A stretch of DNA of 64,000 nucleotides from Agapetus fuscipes (lineage: Eukaryota; Arthropoda; Insecta; Trichoptera; Glossosomatidae), in contig OX637357.1 of the NCBI GenBank assembly GCA_951799405.1, forward strand, positions 1,178,001 through 1,242,000, read 5' to 3'. The notes beneath the pieces are model-generated. The model had not been told where the DNA came from, searched no databases, and saw only the letters and a program-made list of their open reading frames with translations. The position numbers were made by a program, and so were the translations under genes. Positions 32,396 to 42,629 of this stretch are shown here, piece after piece; position 1 is the first letter of the stretch, and each line of letters opens with the position of its first letter.

Positions 32396-32592
32396 AGGCT
32401 TACACGGCCGGCTGATGATGCTTTCCGGGATCTGTTGCCGTGGTCTGTGGGAGCTGGAGCTTCATCACAGTTCTCATCAAGATCATCATCATCATCATAC
32501 TTGACGCTGAAGAAGCCCATCGTAGAAATGGGCGAAACGTCCGGAAGCTCCAGCTCCCACAGACCACGGCAACAGATCACGGAAAGCATCAC
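32396..32592. repeat. FB-1 fold-back element
   Basis: The left arm GATCTGTTGCCGTGGTCTGTG..GGAGCTGGAGCTTC pairs with the right arm GAAGCTCCAGCTCCCACAG..CCACGGCAACAGATC. A (CAT)n spacer lies at 32487-32497. Other copies: 55132-55360 (complete), 2913 and 19978 (halves), and diverged ones at 50850, 51355 and 56365. Confidence 0.85.
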
Positions 32593-32627
32593 TCCACTCT
32601 ATATTGGAATTAATTTATGTATGTATA

Positions 32628-32955
32628 GTCCGGTCGATAGCTCAGGTGGTAGAGTGCTTGCATTCCATGCCGAAAGCTCGGGTTCGAATCCCACCGAGGG
32701 TGTCAGAAATGATTTCCCATTTCGGTGTTTAATTCAAACCCCAAAATAAAATACCGGCAAGGTTTACTCAGCCTTCACAAGAAATGAGTACCAGCACTCT
32801 CGGGAGCTGGGAAACCTCCACTTCAACTGAAGTGGTTGGCGTAAGGCCGGCCCCCTTACCTGTAAAAATAAATAGGTTCAACTCGCCACATGCGACCCCT
32901 TCGGGGATAACGCGGCAAGAAGTTACACTATATGTGTAGCTTAGTTGCGTTTGCG
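32628..32955 (+). repeat. SINE-B copy, best preserved
   Basis: TAGCTCAGGTGGTAGAGTGC (A box), GGGTTCGAATCCC (B box). Complete body to TATATGTGTAGCTTAGTTGC and a (GTTGCGTTTGC) end. Confidence 0.9.
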
Positions 32956-33039
32956 TTGCGTTTGCGTATGTTCAACTAATGATTGAACTAAGCTGCCGGT
33001 ACCTTACAGGCGCCAGACTTAAGAAAGCTTGCCCATAAA

Positions 33040-33568
33040 AACGCAACTAAGCTACACATATAGTGTAACTTCTTGCCTGCGTTATCCCTGAAGGGATCGC
33101 GTGTGGTCATTCGGGACCTATTTATTTTTACGGGTGAGGGTTCAGTTGAATTGGGGGTTTTCAGCTCCCGAGGGGACTGACTCTTATTTCTTGTGAAGGC
33201 TGAGTAAACCTTGCTGGTATTTGGGTTTGAAGTAAACACCGAAACGGAAAATCATTCCCGACATCTTCGGTGGGGATCGAACCCTTGCTCTCAGCATAGA
33301 ATGCAAGTATTCTACCAACTGAGCTATCGACCGGATTTGTTACGAGCTTGGTCGTCGCTACAAAGCGCCAATTCTCAAGCAAGACCAAGTGCTGTAAGGC
33401 TGGATGAACCTTTGGCGACCGTTCTTTGGTGAAGGTTTATGAAATTTTCAACTCAGAGAAAAGCATATTTGAAAATATAAATGGTATTTTTTTGTGCTAC
33501 ACCGGGATTCGAACCGACAACCTTCCATCTACGAGTCCGAAGTGCTACCACTGGACTACGGACCGGTC
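33040..33568 (-). mobile_element. SINE-A/SINE-B dimer
   Basis: Minus strand: SINE-A (33568-33345, head CCGGTCCGTAGTCCAGTGG, B box GGTTCGAATCCC), linker GTAACAAATCC, then SINE-B (33336-33040). Full-length member of the dimer class. Confidence 0.85.
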
Positions 33569-33606
33569 CTCTTGCTATGCCTGATGTATACAAAAAAAAC
33601 AATATA

Positions 33607-33960
33607 TTGTTACGAATGTGTAGATTCATGCATGCGTGTTTTTGTGATTGTGTGCCTAGGCGTGTTTACTTGATGTGTATGTGTGTGTGTGTGTAAACGT
33701 AAGTCTTTGACACTTTGGACTGTTGATGCGCTCCTGGTACACTCTAGAAATATTTATTCTAGGGGCGCCTAGTCTATTCAGGAACACGCGAGAATAGGCC
33801 ATGGTCCCATAAAAACCGGCTGCAGTTCTGTGAAGCAAGTAGTGATCGATAAACGCTCTAGCCGTGAAACCGACAAAGACAGAAGTTGCAGAGTGAACCG
33901 TATTATGTAATCAACTTGTTAAAAAATAAATACTGTGAAATCAATATAACCGCAATTTTA
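33607..33960 (+). mobile_element. Possible solo LTR remnant
   Basis: Begins TTGTTACGAATGTG. It has a (TG)n run, CCCATAAAAACC (TATA-like) and AATAAATACTGTGAAATC near its end, like U5 ends of gypsy LTRs. No TSD was identified, and a LINE fragment abuts the 3' side. Tentative. Confidence 0.35.
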
Positions 33961-33967
33961 TTAAAAG

Positions 33968-34560
33968 GGACTCTGGATGAAATGAAAGAAGTATGCAAGG
34001 ACAGGAAGAAGTGGCGGCTAATCTGCAATGCTGATTTGTAATGTTGGCTTATTCATTTGTAACATTTTTTGTATAAGAAATTATTGACTTTTTTTGCATA
34101 GATTTCTTCTAAGGTTTTGTTCTTTTTTTTTACTTAAATGTTATTATTTGTATTCCTTGACTTATAGGTTGGTATGAGGCTGACCACCCATACTGTAAAA
34201 AATGGTTAATTTTGCCAATGTCACCTCTGTGTCAGGGAAGGTCGGCAAAAGTTGTAGGGCTTATGTTCATTTGAGGTTTGGATTTTATTTGTAAGTAAGA
34301 ATGGGATATACAAAGTGAGCGTAAAAGAAGAAAATGCATGAAAAAGGTGATGGATATGAAGGAATTGAAAGAGGTATGTCAGGATAGGAAAAAATGGAGG
34401 CAACTCTGCAGAGGCTCTGGCCACCCCTAGCGGAATGGCGACATAGTTACAGTTACACAATCAGCATTTGTAAGCGCGAACTAGTGTTTGTTTGTGGGCA
34501 TGCATTTGAGAGCTTTAAATGAATATATCCTTGCAACTTAGATTAAAGATAGATTATAGA
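33968..34560 (+). mobile_element. LINE 3' end with T tail, interrupted by LINE-P
   Basis: DEMKEVCKDRKKWRLICN codons at 33975-34030, linker, then T from 34167. At about 34298-34455 a LINE-P 3' fragment ending ACAGTTAC is inserted. T resumes ACAATCAGCATTTGTAAGCG and ends with ATTATAG units. Confidence 0.8.
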
Positions 34561-34607
34561 ACCTGAGATAAAATTATAACAATATCATAAGGTAGTTTAC
34601 ATGTAAC

Positions 34608-34875
34608 ATATCGCACGCTTAATAATAAAGAGAAATAACTCAAAATATAAGAATGTTGAGAAATCACGTTTGAAGTTCAGACAACCCGTACAACTTGGGA
34701 TGGGATGGAAATGGGATGAAAAAGGCGACCGATGTTTTATCTCGGTCATATTCGTCCAAATTGAACGGCTGTCGCATTCTACCTATTCTTCTCGCATTGT
34801 TCTTGCGTTCTATTACAAAATCTCGATTTTCCCAATTTTGAGTTATTGCTCTTTATTTTTAAAAACGTGCGATAT
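34608..34875. repeat. M8 MITE, inverted copy
   Basis: Reverse-orientation copy of 5795-6055. TTGAGTTATTGCTCTTTATT at the right end mirrors AATAAAGAGAAATAACTCAA at the left end. Confidence 0.75.
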
Positions 34876-35195
34876 CTGTCATTTATAATCTTGACATGTT
34901 TTGATTAGTTCTCTTACACGTCAAGCTTTTTTACTTGTTGTCAATATTAGGAAACGAATAAGCGGATCTGTTTCTTTGTTTATAAATTATATATACTGAG
35001 TCTATCTTATAATGTTTTGTAATGTTAATAATCCATGGTCTGTAATGTAGATCTGTAATGTTGGCGGCTTATGTTTATACTTGTTCTTATTCTCACATAA
35101 TTCTAAATCTTTTAAGGTGTGATTATTTTTTAAATAAAAAAAATACAAAAACTTAACTTTGTTTTATTCCACTTTTATTGTTTGAGTCGTTACAA
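34876..35195. other. No gene seen
   Basis: AT-rich. A short ATCTGTAATGTTGGCGGCTT (35049) is the LINE 3'-coding end motif seen at 275 and 23630. Confidence 0.35.
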
Positions 35196-35199
35196 ACGT

Positions 35200-35650
35200 T
35201 CTCGGAGAACTTGTACGTCTCTGCTTGTGAGAATGCATATAATATATATTTGGATGACTTCTTTTTCTTTCTTCTTTTGGGCGCCGTTTAGTGGCTCCAG
35301 CCACCCCAAGGGCGCCCACCACTCACTCTCTTCTTGTGAAGATGGTGGTCTTCAGCTCCTTCCTGAAGCGCTCCTCGCTGGTTTCCGTCCTCAGCTTCAA
35401 AGGCAGCCGGTTCCAGCACAACGGTCCCGCCGAACTGAACGCCCTATCCCCAAAGCCCGTTCTGCTCCGTCGAGATGGCATTTTCAGCTTGTTGATGGCA
35501 TCACTCTGCGCCGAGCGAAGAGTGCACCGCTTATCAAAAATCTCGTCAAGCTTACATAGTTCGGCTAAGTAAGAAGGGGCCGTTCCTCTGAGTAATTTAA
35601 ATAGAATGTGAATCTCCAATGTAACACATCTTTGCAACTTAGATTAGATT
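35200..35650 (+). repeat. T copy (attag subfamily) carrying an L2-like insertion
   Basis: T runs to GTGAGAATGCATATAATAT (35244), is interrupted by an L2-like fragment, and resumes ATGTGAATCTCCAATGTAAC at about 35606 to the attag end. Confidence 0.8.
35258..35600 (-). pseudogene. L2/CR1-like LINE C-terminal fragment
   Basis: Minus strand: LLRGTAPSYLAELCKLDEIF, RRSRTGFGDRAFSSAGPLCW, NRLPLKLRTETSEERFRKEL. The GDRAFS.AGP..WN.LP motif marks the C-terminus of L2/CR1-type reverse-transcriptase ORFs. 5'-truncated and inside a T copy. Confidence 0.85.
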
Positions 35651-35842
35651 AGAATAAATGAAATAATAAAACCTTTGTGTGCAAGTCAATGCTCAGCTTA
35701 GTGCTTGTGTTGATAAAACTTTCATTCCAGTGATACCGGTTAGGTACTGAGACCTTCAAGGATAAACAAACTTGCGAACGTGTAACAACAATGTTTAAAA
35801 ATAGATCACAAATTACAACTATAATCTAATAATAATAATATT

Positions 35843-36108
35843 AGAATTATTTATTTGGTGAGCGCTGTTTTTGTTTGTATCACACCTCAAGAGCCCTCTG
35901 CGAGCTTGGTCGTCGCTGTAGAAAGCGCCAATTCTCAAGCAAGACCCAGTTGCTGTAAGGCTGGATGGACCTTTCAGCGACCGGTCCTTTGGTAGAGGTT
36001 TATGAATTTTTCAACCCAGCGAAGAGCACATTTGAAAATATAAATGGTATATTTTTGTGCTCCGCTGGGATTCGAACCCACAACCTTCCATTTACAAGTC
36101 CGAAGTGT
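35843..36108 (-). repeat. SINE-A copy, head truncated
   Basis: GGTGAGCGCTGTTTTTGTTT to GGGATTCGAACCC and ACAAGTCCGAAGTGTC. The A-box region is missing. Confidence 0.8.
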
Positions 36109-36119
36109 CAAGAATACTA

Positions 36120-36285
36120 CCTCGTGTGGCACGTGTAAGTTCACATTTATACATACAAAATAAACCAAACCTCACATGAACGTAAGCTTTGCAAATCCTG
36201 CCACCTTTCCCTGAAACTGAGAAAGTGAATCAAGTTTTTACAGCATGGGGGTCAGCCTCATACCAACCTATTAGTCAAGGAACCA
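36120..36285 (-). repeat. Diverged T-family copy
   Basis: Recognised by AAACCTCACATGAACG and GGTCAGCCTCATACCAACC. A deletion removes the central CCAATGTC core. Confidence 0.7.
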
Positions 36286-36509
36286 TTGTTTTTTTTATAA
36301 TCTAAATACATTTTTTTTAATCAATCCAATTTTACTTTCGATCTCAGAGCAGTTTTTTTTGCAACACACTCCATGATTACGGGTAATTTGATATCAATAC
36401 TGTACAAGATTTTTTCGGCGGTGATTTGCAATTTCAAAATTCAAACCGAATAAATGGGTTCCTGACTACCTACCTACATGGAAGTGAGGCGTGGACAGTG
36501 GATATTATA

Positions 36510-37075
36510 ATATAGAATCTATGTATTATAATCCATAATATAAATTGCAAAGCTATATCTATGTATAATAACCAATAATCTAAGTTGCAAATATATACAT
36601 ATTAACATTATTAAATTATAATTAAGCATGGACAGTGAATGATAGCGAAATGAGTAAAGTATGTAAGGTGGAAATGAAGCATGTGAGAAGCATGACAGGA
36701 AAAACTCTGAGGGATAGAGTTAGGAATGAATGGGTAAAGAAAGAATGTAATTTGAAAGAGGATGTGAAAGTTCAGTACAAAATAATGTGATGAGATGGTT
36801 TGGGCATGTGGAAAGAATGAGTGATGATAGACTGACAAAGTATGTTAACAAAGAAAGTGTGAAAGGAAAAAGAGGTAAGGGACGACCGAGAAAAGTATGG
36901 ATTGATCAGATTGAGGAGATTGTGAAAGAATGGGATGTACAAAGTGAGCGTAAAAGAAGAAAATGCCTGAAAAAGTGATGGATATGAAAGAGGTATACCA
37001 GGATAGGAAAAAATGGAGGCAACTCTGCAGAGGCTCTGGCCACCCCTAGCGGAATAGCGACAGAGTTACAGTATT
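36510..37075 (+). mobile_element. T tail fragments then LINE-P fragment
   Basis: T 3' ends near 36530-36600 (minus). LINE-P at 36625-37075: KTLRDRVRNEWVKKECNLKE, MRWFGHVERMSDDRL, GKRGKGRPRKVWIDQIEEI. It is broken by frameshifts (one near 36775, one near 36975) and ends GACAGAGTTACAG. Confidence 0.8.
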
Positions 37076-37129
37076 ATTAAAAGATGTGACTAGGTTCAAC
37101 TGAATGTGTGAATCAATGTCAATGTGAAT

Positions 37130-37205
37130 AGATCCTGAATCGCCACATGCGACCCCTTCGGGGATAACGCGGCAAGAAGTTACACTATATGTGTAGCTTA
37201 GTTGT
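37130..37205 (+). repeat. SINE-B 3' fragment
   Basis: CGCCACATGCGACCCCTTCG to CTATATGTGTAGCTTAGTTG. Confidence 0.8.
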
Positions 37206-37564
37206 TGTTTTTAGTTAGTTGTTTGTTTGACCAAATCTTTTGACAACAATTGAGAAATTGACGTAGACAAAATTGTATCATCACCTAGCTGGGTTGCTAA
37301 GGAACAGGCCATACAAATACAAAAAGCTTGAAATTCCAAAAATGTTCCGACATCATTAACCTTCTCGATCGTCTGTCGCAGAACAGTCTTTGTCCCAAAA
37401 AATGATCGTCATCGAGGGGTGGGGGGGGGGCATGGGTTTCAAGGGACTATCGCCCCCTATATCGCTCCATCGCCACCCAATCGCTCTCCTAAGAATCCGA
37501 ATCGCCCCGGGTTGGGAGCCACTAGTTTAAAAAAAATCAATATTCATAAAATGTAATTTTTCGT
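37206..37564. other. No gene; hAT-like end motif
   Basis: Contains a G10 run at 37422-37432 followed by repeated ATCGCC/ATCGCTC words and GGTTGGGAGCCACTAGTTTA. The last resembles the ends of non-autonomous hAT elements (compare 1233-1255). No TSD was identified. Confidence 0.35.
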
Positions 37565-37815
37565 GTATGTTCCTTGCATTAAAGGTTGGTATGCGGGTGA
37601 CCACCCATGCTGTTAAAATGGTTCACTTTGCCAATGCCACCCCTGTTACAGGGAAGGATGGCAAGAGTTGCAGGGTGTATGTCCATTTGAGATTTGGTTT
37701 TTATGTTGTACATAGGGGCATGTGCAAGCGCGAACTTGTACGTGTCTGGTTGTGAGAATGCATGTAATGTGAATCTCCAATGTAACATATCTTTGCAGCT
37801 TAGATTAGATTAGAA
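37565..37815 (+). repeat. T-family copy, attag subfamily
   Basis: GGTTGGTATGCGGGTGACC to CTTTGCAGCTTAGATTAGA. The centre has a small deletion (TTGTACATAGGGGCATG). Confidence 0.85.
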
Positions 37816-38135
37816 TCAAAGTGGTCAGGTGTCGAAAAAAGGTTCAGAGCCTCTGCTATATATATAAAAGTGTAACCTGTAATTAACCATTTGCATGTTG
37901 CACTATTGTAAATTACAAAATAATGAAGTGTGCTACAGTTAATTATTGCACATTTTTACAAGGTTGATTATTACTTATTAATCTTCCAACATACTTACCT
38001 ATGCAAATTCATTTTTTAATGTATCCGTACTTTTTGTTCCACGACTTGCAGGTTGGTATGAGCCATGAGGCTGACCACCCATCTGTATTTATAATCTAAG
38101 TTGCAAAGATATATTAACATTTAAAATTCATAATA
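37816..38135. other. No gene; short T fragments
   Basis: AT-rich. A T start (GGTTGGTATGAG..GCTGACCACCC, 38050-38081) is joined to a T end (ATAATCTAAGTTGCAAAGAT, 38090). Confidence 0.4.
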
Positions 38136-38139
38136 TTCT

Positions 38140-38440
38140 GTAACTGTAACTCTTTCGCCATTCCGCCACGGGTGGCCAGAGCCTCTGCAGAGCTGCCTCC
38201 ATTTTTTCCTATCAGTTTTTTCATAATTTCTTTCTTTTACGCTCACTTTGTATAACCCATTCTTTCACAATCTCTTCAATCTGATCACTCCATACTTTTC
38301 TCGGTCGTCCCTTTCCTTTTTTTCATTTCACACTTCCTTTGTATATATACCTACTTTAGCAGTCTATCATCATTCATTCTTTCCACATGCCCAAACCATC
38401 TCATCACATTATTTTGTACATTTTCGATTCACGGTGATGA
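38140..38440 (-). mobile_element. LINE-P C-terminal fragment
   Basis: Minus strand: 3' end AGTTACAG complement at 38142, then CRGSGHP-, RPRKVWSDQIEEI- and GHVERMNDD-type codons. Frameshifted. Confidence 0.75.
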
Positions 38441-38454
38441 ATGTGAAATAAATC

Positions 38455-38660
38455 CTGCCGTCGTTCCACTAGGGGTGGCCGTTACCTCCGCAGATGCGTC
38501 TCCACTTTTTTTCTGTCTGTGCATATCTCTTTCATCTCTTCAACATTCATCACTTTCTTCATACATACTTTTCTCTTATTCTCACTCTGCGGGTTACATT
38601 CTTTCGCAATCTTACCTATTTGGTCTGCAATAGGGTAATTGCAGTGGTGGGGAAAAGGGT
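38455..38660 (-). mobile_element. LINE-P-related fragment
   Basis: Minus strand: DQIGKIAKECN and SENKRKVCMKKVMNVEEMKE, RKKVETHLRR. Most similar to the subfamily at 13473-14100. Confidence 0.7.
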
Positions 38661-39030
38661 TTAAAATACTATGGTTGTGTAGAGTACATTTCAAGGATCA
38701 CAACTATATATTTTTTAAATAGTAAAAATAAAGATATCATTGATAATTTTCAAAAATAAAATGTCAAGAATTTGAATCCCGCCAAAACGCAGTGGGATCG
38801 ACTAGCCCCGCTGTGACGTCAAAATGACGTAGATGGATCCGTCGGTCTTAGAAGACCTAAAGGTACACTCCGTAGATCCTATGACGTCACATCCACCGAA
38901 ATAAAAAAAATAAGCTGTTTCACCGGAAATCGAGAATGGGCGAATTTTACAAAGCTATAATTTAAAAACTAAGCCAGATATTATTTTTTTAAAAACGCAG
39001 ATGCATTTTTTAAAAGGTAGTCTATTGTCT
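38661..39030. other. No gene; CRE-like palindrome pair
   Basis: TGTGACGTCAAAATGACG at 38811 and ATGACGTCACATCC at 38882 are inverted, about 65 bp apart, and may be a short inverted-repeat element. No ORF. Confidence 0.35.
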
Positions 39031-39034
39031 TGTC

Positions 39035-39300
39035 TTGTATCCTACCGCCATTCCTCTAGGGGCGGCCGGTACCTCTACACAAGTGCCTCCACTTGACTCT
39101 GTCCTTGAATACTTCTTTCATCTCATCTAATTTCATCACTCTTTCCATGCATGCTCTTCTCTTGTTTCCACTCTGTAAATTCCATTCATTCGCAATCTCA
39201 CTTATCTGATCAATCCATTATTTTCTAGGTCTTCCCCTTCCACGCTTACCTATTACATTCCCTTTATACCTACACTCTTGTCTATCATTTTATGAAATAA
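39035..39300 (-). mobile_element. LINE-P fragment with (ACAAG)n tail
   Basis: Tail complement CTTGTCTTGTATCC at 39030-39045, then minus-strand codons for the LINE-P C-terminus (RPRK region near 39230). The same tail occurs at 57220-57245. Confidence 0.7.
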
Positions 39301-39689
39301 AAAATATGTGAAATTACCCTGTTTACATTGAATTGTACAATAATAACAGATCTATCGATTTGTTTAGAGTACAGCTGCAGTAGGTAAATACGAGAAATTA
39401 TGTAAGACCTGCCATTTACATAGAATTTTCTCAGTGCCGACAGCTTAACTAGATGTATTGGGGCGCCCGACACAACTGTGTGAAAGATTTCCATTGTTTT
39501 TGTGTAAAAAACTTGATAGATTACTTAATGGCTGTTGTTCACAAGCTATAAGAATTTCCTAACCTTAAAATTAATAAACAAACCAATAAATGGTGTAATT
39601 TTGTAACTGTTTTTAATAATAGCGGGTCATATCAAGTCAAAGGTGGCAATCAAGGATTTTTTTCGGAAAGTAGGATAAATCTTACCCCC

Positions 39690-39905
39690 CAAGTGCTTGT
39701 TTAGCTTAGATGACCTTTCAATGAAATTGTCTCAAATTCTACACAATCTGAGCTAAGAAAAAACGTAAAACACGATAATGTGAGAGTTGCTTTAAATATT
39801 TTCAAAATCAATTTCCAGTTTTCGTAAGACACATTGGTCCAGCACACATACAAACATTGATCATGTGAAATTACCTCTGATGGACATAAGACAAACAAGC
39901 ACTAA
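39690..39905 (-). repeat. M1-related element
   Basis: Complement of M1 (CACAATCTGAGCTAAGAAAA, GACACATTGGTCCAGCACAC) with the alternative ends AGTGCTTGTTTAGC / ACAAACAAGCACT as inverted repeats. Confidence 0.7.
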
Positions 39906-40391
39906 GGGGACGAAATATGTAGGTACATGGAAATTCAGAAAATCAGTCTATAAGATCCTATATTCTCAAAGTTAGCATAGCGACTTTATACTGAATGAAA
40001 AGGACACACTTTATTGACACACAATTACTCAACTTTATAAACATTTGACTATGTTGATCGTATCTTGCCATCAAAGGGTCAAAAACGGATTGCAGACATG
40101 TAAAATTTGTATGAGAATGGAAAAAAGGCGATTTTGTTTTATTTTTTAATTACATCGCCACTTCGTGCCTTTTGCAGATTTTTTTTGTATTTCGATACGC
40201 TTTTTAAATACTTTGCTCTAATAAATCTAGAATTCAGTAGATATCACCAGTTTTTATGAAAAAACTGAAAATCATTAGGCGACACACGCACAAGACAAAA
40301 GGTACAAATTTCGACGGCGATACCCTTATGCCAATAGTGTGGGTAGTTTTTTTGTCAGTTTAGACACTTATGCTTTTTTTTCTCCTTGTTG
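39906..40391. other. 3' flank of the small ORF gene
   Basis: No ORF. On the minus strand, AATAAA near 40140 lies about 250 nt after the stop at 40392 and could be a polyadenylation signal. Confidence 0.35.
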
Positions 40392-40835
40392 TTATAGATC
40401 TAGGATCTGCTTATTGTGGAACTTCCTTCTGTGACGCAGAAGACCGGCTGTTATTTTATCTTTTGGGAGGGTGACCTGGAGAAAACATTAACAAAGTTTG
40501 AAAATCCTGTAGTTTAGGTGTTTTTCATGAGCACTTCCTTATAATTAGTTCACTTACTATGAAAAACAAAATGTTTTATCTACGATTTCTCAAATCTGTG
40601 GATTGGCACTGATTCAGTTTTACCTTTAAGGTAGCGATATGCTTACCTGTAAACAAAATCCCACATTGTCGGATTTTGTTCCATTCGACTCTGTGTTTCT
40701 GCTGTTGGCCATCTTTTTGTAAAGGCAGTGCCTTGTTGTGTTCACCATCCTCTGGAGTTGTGAATAAGAGACGACATCCTTGAGTCGCTTCAGATCCTGG
40801 AAGAATGAAGTTCTTCGGGAGCTGTAGCTGTTCAT
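40392..40835 (-). CDS. Unrecognised two-exon gene, 90-residue ORF
   Basis: Exon A 40647-40835 opens with MNSYSSRRTSFFQDLKRLKD and ends GFCLQ at a near-consensus donor (TTTACAG|GTAAGC). A 171-bp intron ends at TTTTCTCCAG. Exon B 40392-40475 continues VTLPKDKITAGLLRHRR and stops at TAA. Both junctions are phase 0, so the join gives 63 + 27 codons. The product is basic (Arg/Lys-rich), with no signal peptide or membrane segment. Exon A also has an acceptor-like TTTTTTACTCTCATGAACAG at its left edge, so it could be the 3' end of a longer gene whose upstream exons were not found. A second frame across exon A (LPKNFILPGSEAT..) is open but would stop soon after splicing. Function unknown. It matches no repeat in the window. 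Confidence 0.5.
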
Positions 40836-40848
40836 GAGAGTAAAAAAT

Positions 40849-42200
40849 CAACTAGTTACAAAATCAAGTACGCACCTAAATCAATCACTAACTATCTACA
40901 AAAATCAAGTATTGAAATCAACTAGCGATACAAATCAAGGAAGTAAATCAACTAGCTAATTAATTAAGTAAGTAATTCAACAAAAAAGTAAATCAACTAG
41001 CTAAGTAATTAGGTAAGTAAATCAACTAAAAAATAAATCAACTAGTTATACCTACAAATCAAGTAAGTAAGTTAACTGGCTACGCAAATCAAGTAAGTAA
41101 ATCAACTAGCTATACGAATGATCAAGTAGCTATACAAACTATAATAATCTATAATCTAAGTTGCAGGGATATATTCATTCAAAGCTCTCAGATGTATGCC
41201 CACAAACAAACACGTGTAGTTCGCGCTTACAAATGCTGATTGTGTACTTACAAATAAAATCCACGTAAGTAAATTATCTGGCTACACAAATCAAGTAAGC
41301 AAATCAACTAGCTATACAAATCAAGTAAGTAAATCAACTAGCTACACAAATCAAAGAAGGAAATGACCTAGCTACAAAAAAAAAAGTAAGTGAATCAACT
41401 AGTTGCAAGTAAGTAAATTAACTAGCTACACAATCAAGTAAGTGAATCAACTAGCTATCAAATCAAGTAAGGTCAACTAGCTACACAAATAAAGTAAATA
41501 AATCAACTAGCTACATACACAAATCAAGTAAGTAAATCAACTAGCTACACAAATCAAGTAAGTAAATAAACTACTAACTAGCTACACAAATCGAGTAAGT
41601 AAATCAACTAGCTACACAAATCAAGTAAGTAAATAAACTACTAACTAGCTACACAAATCGAGTAAGTAAATCAACTAGCTATCAAATCAAGTAAGGTCAA
41701 CTAGCTACACAAATAAAGTAAATAAATCAACTAGCTACATACACAAATCAAGTAAGTAAATCAACTAGCTACACAAATCAAGTAAGTAAATTAACTACTT
41801 ACTAGCTACACAAATCGAGTAAGTAAATCAACTAGCTACACAAATCAAGTAAGTAAATCAACTAGCTACACAAATCAAGTAAGTAAATCAACTAGCTACA
41901 CAAATCAAGTAAGTAAATTAACTACTAACTAGCTACACAAATCGAGTAAGTAAATCAACTAGCTACACAAATCGAGTAAGTAAATCAACTAGCTACACAA
42001 ATCAAGTAAGTAAATCAACTAGCTACACAAATCAAGTAAGTAAATTAACTACTAACTAGCTACACAAATCGAGTAAGTAAATCAACTAGCTACACAAATC
42101 AAGTAAGTAAATCAACCAGATACACAAATTAGATAATTAAATCAACTGCTACACAATGAAGTAAGTAAATCAACCAGCAGCACAAATCAAGTAAGTAAGT
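40849..42200. repeat. 30-bp minisatellite array
   Basis: Tandem copies of AATCAACTAGCT + ACACAAATCAAGTAAGTA (30 bp), roughly 40 units, degenerate at both edges and most regular at 41500-42110. Variant units (ATCGAG, and a longer TTAACTACTAACTAGC unit) recur in order. A block starting at 41453 is repeated at 41677, giving a 224-bp second-order duplication. A T fragment interrupts it (41134-41263). Every frame has stops, so it is not coding. Confidence 0.95.
41134..41263 (-). repeat. T fragment inside the minisatellite
   Basis: 130-bp 5'-truncated T, ATTATAG subfamily (TAATCTATAATCTAAGTTGC to CTTACAAATAAAATCC). It splits the array, showing that T inserted after the array formed. Confidence 0.85.
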
Positions 42201-42629
42201 TGTATCTCATAGTCTAGGTTCATACTTTTTGAGCAAAACTGATTTCCTATTCATGTTAGACTCGCTTGTCTAGTTTTTTATTATGCATTTTTGACGTTTC
42301 ATAAAACAAGTTCTGTACGTTGATCTGGGACATGAAAAAATGCAACATGATATAAAACACATTTGCAATACTTAAGTTACCTGTTGAAAGTAAATACAGC
42401 AATAGTTCTTTTATTTAATAACAGGTTTATTCATTTGTATTGTATTATAAGGTAGATCATTGATTAAGGGGGCGATGGGTCTATCTATTTAGTATTGACT
42501 CATAAGGAGGGACGTGCGACAAGAGGTTGGTAAACACTGAGCTAGATCCACTGATAAATGAGGTCTGCATATTCAAATTAGTTGCTAGGACCACATAAGT
42601 ACCATAGTTTTTTCCTGCTTTTATCATCT
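42201..42629. other. No gene seen
   Basis: No ORF or repeat-family match. GGGGGCGATGGG at 42469 is weakly like the motif near 37420. Confidence 0.25.

Noticed and set aside
33656..33700. (TG)n microsatellite as a regulatory element
   Set aside because: Short run inside a probable LTR remnant; nothing else supports regulation.
40576..40851. Alternative 91-codon frame over the small-gene exon
   Set aside because: Splicing at the same donor leads to a stop after a few codons. The other frame joins in phase with a longer exon B and has the more gene-like third-position composition. Not fully excluded.
40849..42200. CRISPR array
   Set aside because: Units are contiguous 30-bp tandem repeats without unique spacers, no cas genes, eukaryotic context.
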